Part shown: piece after piece, positions 1-10,532 of the stretch | Layout: every line of letters starts with the position of its first letter | Numbering within the stretch: position 1 is the first letter of the stretch | Assembly: GCA_000320545.1 (NCBI GenBank) | Contig: ADNK01000063.1 | Span: 1-64,000 of the forward strand | Direction: 5' to 3' | DNA length: 64,000 nt | Origin: Bigelowiella natans CCMP2755 | Taxonomy: Eukaryota > Cercozoa > Chlorarachniophyceae | Position numbers and translations under genes: made by a program | The notes under the pieces: model-generated | Database searches by the model: none | Seen by the model: the letters and a program-made list of their open reading frames with translations, nothing else | Told to the model about the DNA's origin: nothing

Positions 1-3000
1 AGAGCAGTGATATGGTTCTCCTACGTGTGCATGTCATGGGCGGTAAGAGAATGGCTCCCCTGGTCCGCCGTGGCACGTAGGTACGCCTAACATTATTAGT
101 GTATACATATATCCTATCACTAAGTACCTCATGCTTGTGTTTGTATGGATCCAGGTGTTCTTGAAGGTGCTGGAGCTCCTCTGGCTCAGGCAGGAAGTCG
201 CCGTCCTCGAAGGTAATCGCGTTAACCATAGGGGTGACCTGGGTAGGGACTTTCTTTTCGAACAGCCTGCTGAAATAGTCAGCAAGCTGCTTGTCTCCTG
301 GTGCGTAGACCACTGTCCTCTTGTCCCTAAACTCTTCCGTGTCCGCCCTCATAGCTGCATACTCATCGTTAGGCGCTTCGAGCTTGCGGTCGATGCCTAG
401 GAGGGGCTTGTGGTCAGTCATTAAGGTGAAGCTGGGCACCGACAGCAGGTAGTATCTTAGTTTCCTCTGCGCCTCAGTCATGGCTTTATACTCTCCTTTT
501 GTAGGGCTGTACTTGGCCTCAGCTGCTGTGCAGGCCCTGCCCCACACCCGTATGATCTGCTGGTCTTGGGTAAGTACAGCAGCCATACCTAGCTTAGACC
601 AGTCTGTCCATAGGGTAGCTGGTCTAGTAGTGTCTAGCTTAGCATTCAATAGGGTGTTGCTGCATAACTTTATTAGGTTATCGAAGTGGGCATCAAGGCC
701 AGCCTTGGCCCACACCTTAGCGAAGCTGAGGCCTACAGAGTTCTCCTTCCGGTAAGCAGTAGTAAAAGCAGCTGCAGTCCTAGCGTAGGTAGGGGAGAAC
801 CTACGTAGTATCCAAGCTGCAGTCTGCAAGAATGACTTTAACTCCTTTGCATTCTTAGGTTTAGGGGCTTGCTGTAGTGCTGCTACTTTCTCGGGGTTTG
901 GGGTGATGCGGCCTTGCTCCAGGTAATATCCACACCACTTGATTCTTGTAGCTAGGAATGTACACTTCTGCAGTCTAATAGTAAAACCGAAGTGTGCAAA
1001 CCTAATAAATATATTTTCCAGGAGGAAGATCTGAGCGACGACTGTGTTGGTACATATTATGTCATCATCCACATACACAAACACAAACACCCACAACACA
1101 GACGCCATCCCATCATGTGTGTATGCCCTGTAGTTCTGACTACTGAACGCATCCCCTGATATGCTTAGGCCGTAAGGGAATACGACGAAGTGCCACTTCC
1201 TGTGCCTGCTGGAGAACGCGGTAATGGGGCGGGAGGTTTTGTGGATGGGTGTCTGCATGTATGATTCATTTTTATCTAGGGAAGAGTAGTATTTGTATCC
1301 TATGACGTGTTCAATAACGTCATCTATCCTTGGTGTAGGTGTCTGGATCCTCTTTATTACTCGGTTGTGGCGGATGAAGTTGTGCGCCAGGCGGAAGAAA
1401 GGGTAAGTAGGTTTCTTAGCTAGCACATGTCTCACGTTCCATGGTGAGTTGCTTGGCTCTATCTTCCCTTCCTTTGCCCATTCATTGATCTGCCACTCTA
1501 TCTTTTCCCAGTCCGCTTCCGGTCGCCTATGTTCTGGGTCATTGATGATGCACTCTTCGTATCCCTTCTTTAGCTCGATCTTTACTGGGGTAAGCTTGCT
1601 GGAGGGCTTCGTCGTCGGCTTGGTGATGTCAGAGTACTTCTCGTTTAATATTTTATTAATGTACTTTTTGCCTTTGTCGATATCCCAATCATCAGCTGGG
1701 GGGGTCTTGTCCAGTAGCTCCGTTATCTGTCGGATGGTCTTGCCGGGGTTCTTCTTCCGTAGCTCGGTAGGTGTAGGTAGCTTGTTGTCCGCTAGGTCCA
1801 TAAACTCTAACGCATTAACGCTTGACTCAGAGGTCCACTCGTCAAGCCGTATCATGTTCTGGCTGATGGTCCTGCCTGACTTCTTTGGCAACTTAGCAAA
1901 GTATATCTTGTGATTGTAGAATGATATGATCCCCCCTAATTTTTCTAGGGCATCCTGTCCGAGGAGTAGTTCCATGGATAAAGTCATGGCTACTCGGGTC
2001 TTGATTTGGGTCTCCGCGTCGCTGCCAGGTATCTGTAGCTTTAGCATTAGCTCACCGACGGTCTTCATGGAAGAGCTTCCGTCTGCTTGAGCATATTTAC
2101 GTTCTTTCTTAGTCACTTGATCCAATAGTCCTAACCTTCTTACTGTGCTTAGGCTTATGAAGGACTTCGGCATGCTGCCACTATCCCAAAGGGCAGGTAG
2201 TTTCTTGTAGTCTCCGTAGCTGTCTTTAACTTTAACCTTGGTCATAGCAACTTTGATAGTCCTGTTAGCGTCTTCGTCATTAATGTTGCATACTCCTAAG
2301 TTCTTTATGTCGTCTAGGGTCATGGGCTTGTCTTGGTCCTGCGTTGCTGGTACTGCTGTCTTCGTCGGCGCCTGCTTAAGGTGATCTAATATTCCGTTTA
2401 TCTGCTGCTGTATAGCATTGATACTGTTCTGCTTTTTGTTCTTATATTTATTGTTCTTCCCGTTGTTGCTGCCTTGCCATTTGCTGTTGTTATATCCTTG
2501 TCCTCTGCCTTTCTTTCTCTTTAACTTCTCGTAGTGTTCGTTGAGCTGCCTGATCGTCATCCTGGGTCGTCCTTCTTTCCTGTCTCTGCAGTCTTTAGCG
2601 GTGTGTTTCCCTTTACGTGAGCAGTATCCGCAACGTCGGTTACCTTCCCTGTCCTTGTACCAGTCTCGCTGCGGCTTAATAGCGTTAATGTTTCCTATGC
2701 CAGGTACCTTAGGGCTGGTAAACTTGCGGTCCTGCTCCTGCTCGCGTAGGGATATAGCCTGCACTGCTGCCTCCATCGTGGTGTAGCCTTTCTCCGTAAC
2801 GTAAGTGGATTCCTTTATCTTTAACTTGAACTCTTCAAACCTTGCCTGATCATCACCTGTGTTGTAATTAAAATCATGTAGTTCGTCGATCATATCCTGG
2901 AAGCGCGTGGCAAAGTCTCTAACAGGTTCTCTCTCATGCTGCATCATTGCTCTGTATTTTCTAATAGCCTGGGGTAGGGAGTTAGCATCCTGTTCATTTA

Positions 3001-3739
3001 CAAAAGCCTTCATTATCGCCTCAACGTCTCGTAGCCCACTAACTGTAGTGTGTATTTTCTCTAGCTGCCTGATCCGGGTCCTGCCTGTCTCGTAAAGGTC
3101 CATGGCTTGCTTTATTATAGCTAGCCATTTGAGCTTGTCGTTTTCGGTGGGGTTAGGGGTAAAGTCGCAGAGTATACTCCTAGCGTTCTTCCACCACCTC
3201 CTTGCCTCACCTCTTTTCCCGTTGTATTTCGTTATCATAACCGGTGCTGTTTTAACAGACATGAACTGGGTGTTCCGCTGTACCGGCTGCTGCTGCTTGA
3301 CGGTGCTCTGGGTCGTCCCCCGCGAGGCGCCCAGACCCCCGTCGTTCCTAAACAAAGCTGCCCACTCTGGAGGTAAGTCTGCTTCGTAATCCATGATGTC
3401 CTGCATGATAGCTGCCCAAACATCATGTGTCTGATACTTGTATTCTATCGATACTTTCAGTTTGGCGTAGTTGCTCGCCCTGGGTCGCAAGGCTCGTAAT
3501 GCCATTACGACCTTCTTGCTTTCGGCGGCCACGTCCTCGTCGTCCGCCTCGTAGAAGTTCTCCAGTGCCTCTGCTGCTGCATCTGCTTTCTTAATCCCGG
3601 GTGCTGGTCCCGGCGGTGCCTGTGGAGGTGTTCCTCCTCCTTCCTTAGCGTCCGTATCGCCCTTCCTTTCCTGTTTCTGCTCGTGCCCTTGCACGGCCTG
3701 CGAGCCAAAGTCCTGCTGTTCTTCTAGCTGCTGTGACAT
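1..3739 (-). mobile_element. Ty3/gypsy-type LTR retrotransposon, Gag-Pol (Gag to RNase H; integrase beyond left edge)
   Basis: One minus-strand reading frame runs from an ATG at 3739 to the window edge without a stop (about 1245 codons), so Gag and Pol share one frame. In order it shows a Gag capsid-like region; a zinc knuckle CGYC...H...C at about 2632-2588, with five rather than four residues between the second Cys and the His; an aspartic protease LWDSGS at about 2190; reverse transcriptase with the YVDDD catalytic box at about 1075-1061; and an RNase H start (LWTDWSK) near 610-570. The order protease-RT-RNase H with no integrase before RT is that of Ty3/gypsy, not copia. The intact frame suggests a young copy. 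Near the left edge I see no HHCC integrase finger in this frame. One neighbouring frame has histidines but also a stop, so a frameshift there is possible. Confidence 0.93.
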
Positions 3740-4990
3740 TGTTAGTCAAATCGTTTCCCGTGTGTGGAAGCCAAAGGTTGTTGCGCGTAAGGTGTTCACA
3801 GGCCGAGGCGCTACGTGCACAAGTAGGCAGGGGGGGGGAAAGGCACGTTTGCTTCCTTTTGAAGAGTTGTGTTTATTTTTATTAAAGATTATATTTTTAT
3901 TAAATCGTGCACTGCGTAATCATTCGCGAAGCTTTCGCGAATGCCGCCGCACGTGGGGCAGCACACTTCCGGTGTGCTGCCATGAGTCCCGCCGGAACCC
4001 ACGTGCCTATGCTGTATTAATATCTACGTTATCTATATTCTATATCCGCGACAACCCCTTTGTTGTCGCACGTGACTTGTGCCCGCGTAGTGGTACGCGC
4101 TACATGGTCCTCACCAAAGCCAGTTCGAGGCACTGCGTTTCGCACACTGCAAACGTCTTGCAACGTATTGGAAACGTGGTTCATCATCATTGTTCATTGT
4201 CTTGGAAGTGCAGTTCATCATCATTGTTCTTGTTCTTGTTCTTGCAACGTTTTGGAAGTGAAGTTCATCATCACTGTTCATTGCTCATTGTTCGTGGAAA
4301 CCAATGTGCCGACGTTGATTCTCACATCTCAGCTTTCAATCCCTCATTGGAATCTCTGCACTCACTCATTCATGAACCACCACAAGAGTGCACCGACCTC
4401 ATTGTTGGTGGGTCGAAATGAACGTGCAAGAACAAAGTGGTCAATCAACTCTGCGGACGCTGAAAACTGGCCTCTCCGCGTGCCGCTATCGTTAGCAGCA
4501 GTTCACAGGCGGAAACTTGTGGACTCGGTGCTGCGGCCTTTCCCCGCACGTTGTGTGTGGCGTTGTTCGAACGAGACACCACTTGCACGATGCAAAGACG
4601 GATGCAATTTGATTGACTTTCCCCGCACGTTGTGCGTGGCGTTGTTCAAACACACAAAACTAAACTTGGACGATGTGTGAGTGGCAGAGTGCTAGACTGT
4701 GATTCTCACGCACACTGCACGCCAATCTGCGGCCCTCAGAGCTAGCTGCTTGTGGACTCCCAGACGCACTGCGCACACACGTCGTTGTGCACAGTGGTGC
4801 CACACGCAAGTCCAATGACCACGCTAGCACGCCCCTCTAGCCCTGGGCGTGCTAGCGTGACCGGGCGTGGAATGAACACCTTGGTAGTGGATCGTCCACT
4901 GTTGCTGCAATCAGCCTGCAGAGCCGTCCAACATCGTAATGATCGCTGGCTAGTGCAAAGTGCGATGCACATACTCTGCAGAATGGACAT
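3740..4990. other. Retrotransposon leader / possible 5' LTR region
   Basis: This lies immediately upstream of the Gag start. No coding gene is supported. It holds three short perfect hairpins (arms 3922-3930/3934-3942, 3957-3966/3972-3981 and 4048-4055/4062-4069). It also holds a run of imperfect repeats built on TTCATCATCATTGTTC (4180-4295) and an imperfect direct repeat beginning TTTCCCCGCACGTTGTG at about 4540 and 4618. LTR ends, primer-binding site and target duplication could not be fixed because only one end of the element is in the window. Confidence 0.5.
4820..4859. repeat. Perfect 15-bp inverted repeat with 10-nt loop
   Basis: Left arm 4820-4834 reads CACGCTAGCACGCCC; right arm 4845-4859 is its exact reverse complement. 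The arms are GC-rich and could form a stable hairpin or cruciform. The symmetry explains why both strands show overlapping ORFs here with similar peptides; neither ORF is believable. Confidence 0.85.
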
Positions 4991-5104
4991 AGCTAGATAG
5001 GAGAAAGTAAGTTAATGTGCATTGTATAGCATCATCATTTTACCTACATATGCACATTCTATGATCTACAGCGCTGACTATTCGATGTATATGACATTGT
5101 TTGT

Positions 5105-5891
5105 CTACAGTATCCAGAATCTTTTCACTGCTGACATGTATCTTATGTAATCTTCGTTAAACTTTTCCACTAGCTTCTCTTCTTCGAACTCTGCTTTGTA
5201 ATTCAGAACTATTGTTAATGCTACCGCAAACATGCCGCGTGATAGACTGGAAGTGAGAACGGCGAGTCCGAAAGAGCCCAAGATCAAACCCATATATAGT
5301 GGATGACGCATGTACCTAATTAATGAATATTAAATCACATTACTACGAAATATCAGTTGAAAGAGGAAAAACTTGGTTGTACTTAAACATGCCATCTGTC
5401 TTTAGCATAGCGTTCTCTCTTGGCTTTGGCAGTGGCGTCAAACTACTTCCCAAAGTGCCCAATGAAGATAATATGATAACTGTGGCCAAGCTTACAGCGC
5501 TGAACGCTAGGATGCGAACCACGGGTTCAAGATTTATAATAGGGGCAATGACCAGCAGACCTAGCACAACTTGACCGAGAACATAAGGTTCTCCTCTCTT
5601 TCCAAGCTGCTCAGTGTCCCACAACTCCCTAGTTACCACGGATCGATCAAACTCAGGCGATCTGCTCAAACCGGACCCAAGATCATCCAGAAATTGCTTT
5701 CCTTTCACAACAAACCCGTTCAAAGTGTCGGCATCATTGCTATCTTGCGATGCATGGCTAACAAGGTGCCAACGTGGGGGAGGGCTTTGAAAGCATCGAA
5801 TTTTGGTCGCCGCATCTGGAACACGGAAAGTAGAAAGAGAGGGCATTGGCATATTGCATGGTCTTGCTGTAATGATGGAAGCAACGGACAT
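5105..5891 (-). CDS. Isoprenylcysteine carboxyl methyltransferase / phospholipid methyltransferase family protein
   Basis: Two exons: 5891-5383 and 5315-5105, joined across a 67-bp intron (donor GTACAA, acceptor TTAG), giving 239 residues. The splice joins ...LKTDGMFKY to MRHPLYMGL. This restores the family signature (T/D)G-Y-x-RHPxYxG, followed by the C-terminal EEEKLVEKFNEDYIRY block (family EExLxxxFGxxY). Both bind S-adenosylmethionine and the substrate. Several hydrophobic segments precede the signature (residues about 105-160), as in ICMT-like membrane enzymes. The first about 85 residues are Ser/Pro-rich and could be an organelle transit peptide. I start at the first ATG (5891); the open frame continues upstream without one. 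The family methylates prenyl-cysteines or phospholipids; the substrate cannot be told from sequence. It is downstream of the retrotransposon and unrelated to it. Confidence 0.85.
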
Positions 5892-6427
5892 TGGCTCCTC
5901 CTTGTTGATATATAAAAGTAATTTGGACAAGTGAGAAATGTGAGATAGTGGTTATTGCTACGACGAAGACGTATCAATAGGCGAAGATGAAGATGATGAC
6001 CAATCCAATCAACACGTGGGTAATGGTTGAATTAAAGTTGTAAGTAAAGTATATTTCTCGTGTAGTTTCTCATCACTACCACTCGATGGTGGTGGATTAT
6101 GGCGTGACCGTCGTCTGTCTCTCTCCTCGTGGAGGGGAGGATACTAGTCGTAGACAGCGTTGTACTGATATTAGTATTTGCACCAACAAATAATGATAAT
6201 TATGGAAATAATTATAACAACAATAACAACAACAGTGGTAGGAAACAACAACACCAACATCAATTAGATCTATGGGACTATAATTAATCCCAGTTTTGGC
6301 ATAGAAATCTTGTAATCATATCAAGCAACACTTGCAACAAAAGAAAAAAGTTTATTAGTCCCATAAGTCACAAATTTTGCCATGTTTTGCCATGCAAATT
6401 TTGACTTTCGCAATGTCCGTTATGAGA
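5892..6427. other. Intergenic, no gene seen
   Basis: Probable upstream region of the methyltransferase. AT-rich with AAC/ATA trinucleotide tracts; I see no supported exon. Confidence 0.5.
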
Positions 6428-6605
6428 CAACATCCACTATGAAAATCACTTCGGTGTAACAACATAGCTGGGAAGTCAAGGGCGCGAAAAGATTAACTAA
6501 CTAACTAACTAACTAACAACATCCACTATGAAAATCACTTCGGTGTAACAACATAGCTGGGAAGTCAAGGGCGCGAAAAGATTAACTAACTAACTAACTA
6601 ACTAA
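6428..6605. repeat. Tandem pair of an 89-bp repeat, ending in (TAAC)n
   Basis: Two near-identical units, 6428-6516 and 6517-6605, each containing CACTTCGGTGTAACAACATA and ending in a TAAC array. They are followed directly by an AAC microsatellite (6606-6650). A third copy of the same core lies 43 kb away at 49674-49752, next to a GTT array, so the unit is a dispersed element and not a local duplication only. Confidence 0.85.
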
Positions 6606-6615
6606 CAACACTTGC

Positions 6616-6647
<32 letters not shown>

Positions 6648-6662
6648 ACAACGAGATCTTAC

Positions 6663-6808
6663 CCCACCCACCCTCCTGCAAAGGAAAGAAGGCTGTGTCC
6701 GCCCCACCTTGGTTTCTTCCTAAGACCATTTTCAGCTCCAAGTGATGCAGCTATATCTTGCGAGTAGTTGCAAAGAATACTTTTTGTGAGCGCTGGTGCT
6801 GGATCATC
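6663..6808 (-). CDS. Orphan internal exon of an unrecognised gene
   Basis: A 146-nt open stretch with a good acceptor (TCATTTTAG) and a good donor (GG|GTAAGATC) on the minus strand. It encodes 48 codons rich in ordinary residues (for example LTKSILCNYSQDIAASLGAE). This is unlike the low-complexity DNA around it. I could not connect it in phase to the methyltransferase on its left or to the candidate exons at 8350-8712 on its right. It is either part of a gene whose other exons I missed or a relic. Confidence 0.4.
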
Positions 6809-7591
6809 CTAAAATGACTGATTCACCTGACTGCACTTCAAGGGTCATTATTATTCAAACGGCAAGAGAATGATGATGATGATGACGATGATGATAATAA
6901 TGATTAATGAGTGATAAATATAGTGGCAGTAGTGGTGGTATTAGTAACGATTATGGATAATGGGAAAATAGATTATGACTCTCCCCACTCCTCCTCCTAT
7001 CCTCCTCTGCCGCAACCATGTCCTCCTTGGCCTCCATTGAATAAATGTCATTTTTATTTAAGGTTGCCGAGTCTGTGGTGCATGGGGCAAAGTTTGGAGT
7101 TTTCTGGGGAATGGCAGAGAGTGTTGGAACAAATTGGTAACGATTCATAACAATGCAATCAATATGAATTGGTTTATCATGGATCGTCAGCCTTACGATT
7201 CACAACAATGCAATCAATATAAATTGGTTTATCATGGATCGTCAGCCTTTTAGTCATGCATCTTTTTCAATAATTTATACGGCATTCCCATATATTTCTC
7301 CTCCTCCTCCTCCTCATCATCATCGTCGTCATCATCGTCATGATCATCATCAGGAACGTGGAACCTTCTTCTCCTGCCAAGCTAGGTGGTGTAAGACAGG
7401 TACTAGAATAGTAATAAATGCAACAAGAAGAGAGGAGGAGGAATCGAAAATGATGACAGCAGCAGGGCTGATGACAGTAAATGAAGTAATTTGGTTAAAT
7501 GTGTGGCTAAATGCAGATATGTTCAAACGTGCTGAGAAGTGGGCTAACATTCTCCGTTTATATGGCAGCTTTCAGGTGGTCATATTATTTA

Positions 7592-7628
<37 letters not shown>

Positions 7629-8138
7629 GATTATTATTTAGACAATTGCTGTGTTAGAATTGTGACTACTTCTTAATCATCCAGTCATCATCATAATACC
7701 ACAGCTGCACGGCCTGTTTGTCAAAGAGATTTCGGAACAACAAGGATGACTTTCTCAATTATTTGGTCAAGCATCTTCACACATTATCTATCTCTGATTT
7801 GGCTGCTGCTGCTCAAAATAGTGAAGGATGCTGATGATGATCATCATCAAATTGCTGATATATCATGACGATGATGAGTACATTTCTCATTATGATCTTC
7901 ATCATCATCTTTTGAACATCATCAACGTCTTTTCATTCATCCTATCAGTCTGCTTAAAAACTATTATCAATATTACTATATTCCCTAATCGTCCTCGTCG
8001 TCGATTGTCTTCCTCCTCTCATAGTTCTCCATTCATTGAATCCAGGCAGGGAGTTTGACGATTGTGGGGGTAGCTCATGCCAATGACGTCATGGCGACGA
8101 GCCGCTTTTTTACGACAGCAAAAAATGCAATCCTAATG

Positions 8139-8172
<34 letters not shown>

Positions 8173-8349
8173 ATAGTAATAGTTCATTTTAAAAGAAATG
8201 ATGGCGATAGAAGTAGAAGCAGAAAGTGCCACAACAGTAATTCAAGTACAGATGCAAGAGAATAGAGCTTTAAATGAGGAGTCTTCTTTTTCTATCTCTG
8301 TTGATAGGGGGCTACAGGATCATTCATATACACAAGCATTTATGGATTA
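6809..8349. other. Low-complexity intergenic region
   Basis: Mostly ATG/ATC, ATT and GTA trinucleotide microsatellites. It contains a 55-bp direct duplication at 7140-7249. A short minus-strand stretch at about 7395-7355 has splice-like borders but no partner. I see no gene I can support. Confidence 0.5.
7140..7249. repeat. 55-bp tandem direct repeat
   Basis: Copies 7140-7194 and 7195-7249 differ at about two positions and share GGTTTATCATGGATCGTCAG. It is outside any recognised gene. Confidence 0.85.
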
Positions 8350-8712
8350 CTACTGAATAATCCCAACAAAAGACACTAGTAAATATTCCAAAACAAAGCA
8401 GTTTGCCCATGATGTTCCTTTGTTCGCGTAACTACCAAGTGGGTAAAGTCTAACAACAAGAGCAGGAAGATGAGAAAGCGATTGAAAGAGTACATCAATG
8501 AGAAGATGCATTTGTGATTGACGATCACACCATTGCTGCATGTAGAGAGGCATCTGGTAATCTTTGATCACTGAAAAGCATAAGGTACAATAAAATATGA
8601 TTTCTGTAATTGGCTTGTATGCCACATACTTGACATCTAAAGGTGGGAAAACGTGCTGCTGCAGCAAGTCGCAGTAGTACGTAGACGCCTTCAATCTACG
8701 CTTAGATGCCAT
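8350..8712 (-). CDS. Possible small multi-exon gene, unknown product
   Basis: Starts MASKRRLKASTYYCDLLQQH at 8712. A 63-bp intron (donor GTATGT, acceptor TTTTCAG near 8576) would join it to a second exon reading NDQRLPDASLHAAM; further small exons would follow. Splice signals and phases are consistent over the first junctions, but there is no family I recognise, and the C-terminal part is uncertain. It may belong with the orphan exon at 6663-6808. Confidence 0.3.
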   Translation of the reverse strand: MASKRRLKASTYYCDLLQQHVFPPLDVKYVAYKPITEIIFYCTLCFSVIKDYQMPLYMQQWCDRQSQMHLLIDVLFQSLSHLPALVVRLYPLGSYANKGTSWANCFVLEYLLVSFVGIIQ

Positions 8713-9945
8713 GAATCACTGCGTACGTGTCCTGCCCAATAATTGCCTAAAGCGTGAGATAGCAACAGGCTGCTGCATGTGCGTGGGGCCTCGGTCGCGA
8801 GTTTGGTGCGTGCACTCTGCTGAATCAAATCTCCGCGAAAACAACGTGTTCCCTCCTCACCTAACACATCACATCTAGTGAGAATGAAATGCACCGTGGC
8901 AGCGTGCATGCAACCTAGACCTGACATGCAAGGCGCAATCAGCTGTTCTGTGTGCGCATGCTGCGATGCGGCAATGAATGCCATGCAGCAATGAGTCCAC
9001 AGATCTGAATCGTATGTCATCTCTCAGTCAATGTTGTGCATGCGCATGCGTGCGTGGGCCAGCGACATGCACCCTAGATGCACACCATGCAATGAAGCAG
9101 CACGTTCCACAGTGGCACATTGAGACAGCAGTTAGCCACAGAGAAAACTTGGCCCTTCTAGCCTTGCAGCGCTCAGCACCAGAGCAGGCCCCAGCCAACG
9201 TGATGGATGAATGGATGACCAAAGCCGCCATGGGCTGATCGCAGACTGTCTCTAGCAGCCGCGGTCATGCATTCCGGCATTGCACAATGCCAAATCGCAA
9301 TGTATTTTCGCATGCATGCAGCACGTGACCAGGGAAACAAACATACACAATTTGAGCGCTGTAGCCGCTGCACTGCACAGCTACATTAGGATGACCATTG
9401 AAAAAATTTAAACATTTCACCACATCCGTCTGACACAATGTCATGGACAACGCTAAACGTGACACAATTTGCACAACACATGCACTAGTGCATGACATTG
9501 CTGTCTAGCTGTGTCTATCGTGATCGAGACGGATGTGATCAATTGCAACCAAATTTGTTCAATGGTCATCCTCATGTAGCTCTAGAGCTGTGCAATGCAG
9601 CGGCTACCGCGCTAATGTTGATGCATGTCCAGATGTGTGCATTGTGCTGCATGCTAGCATGCCACATGCCAACATGTGCTCACACACTGCGATGCGACGC
9701 ACATGATCGACAGCATTCTTTGCAAAACATGCGGCGTGCACGAAATGCAAATCAACACACCAATGCACGCACATGTGCTAGTGTGTCACAAACATCGTAG
9801 CATGCCACCATGTGCAATGCATGTACCGCACAAAATCAGGCTCTACATGAGCCCTGTCCAGCTAGCAGAACAATGAACGCTCGGTCACTCATTAAATATC
9901 GTCGGAAACATTCATTGATAACATTTTCAGCACACCACAATGATC
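8713..9945. other. TGCA/CTAG-rich gene-free island
   Basis: Dense in GCATGC, TGCATG and CTAG palindromes, with no open frame that looks coding. It contains the foldback element at 9355-9613. Similar DNA recurs in other intergenic gaps of this window. Confidence 0.6.
9355..9613. repeat. Foldback (MITE-like) element with about 80-bp inverted arms
   Basis: Left arm about 9355-9432 and right arm about 9526-9613 are inverted copies. The outer ends are AGCGCTGTAGCCGCTGCA and its near reverse complement. The arms carry a CTACATTAGGATGACCATTG block and end inward with ACATCCGTCT. No coding sequence lies between the arms. Related half-copies occur at 43571-43617, 44754-44910, 55689-55773 and 62246-62288, so this is a dispersed family. 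Confidence 0.7.
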
Positions 9946-10378
9946 TTAATTGTAGGCGACGTTGTCGCATTGCACATCCCAATAATCGCTCGGAATGCCT
10001 CCAACCTCTTCTTTTCCACAAGCCCTCCACAACTCACATAACAGCTTCGACAAACTGTGGCACTCTCTAAAGTTGGTTGCACTGCATTCTACTGCTTGCA
10101 CAGAACCTGCATGGGAATCGATAACTGGAATGATATCTCTATCTGCATATATGGTGGTTGATGTTAATCGAAGATCACGAAGACTAAATCCAAATTTAGC
10201 GCTTTGATAAGCTGCTCCTGGACTCGAAAACCCCAGTGATTCAGCTCTATGCGTTTTGGCTCCTAATATGGCAGCAATGCCCCCTCCTAATGAATGCCCT
10301 GTGAAAATCACCTGTTCAAAACCATAGGTGGTGGTGGTGGTGGGTTAACAAAAGGTTGATGTTATAGTGAGAGGCATG

Positions 10379-10411
<33 letters not shown>

Positions 10412-10493
10412 TTATCCTCAAAGCGATTAGTACAGGACCATACAATATCGAACAAAACACCAAGTACTATCATCATCATTCATCATCACCATT

Positions 10494-10532
<39 letters not shown>

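Noticed and set aside
4060-4680. 206-codon ORF upstream of the retrotransposon
   Set aside because: Built from TTCATCATCATTGTTC repeats and read opposite to the element; no domain; more likely leader or LTR.
4742-5000. Two 82-codon ORFs on opposite strands
   Set aside because: Both are created by the perfect inverted repeat at 4820-4859; they mirror each other.
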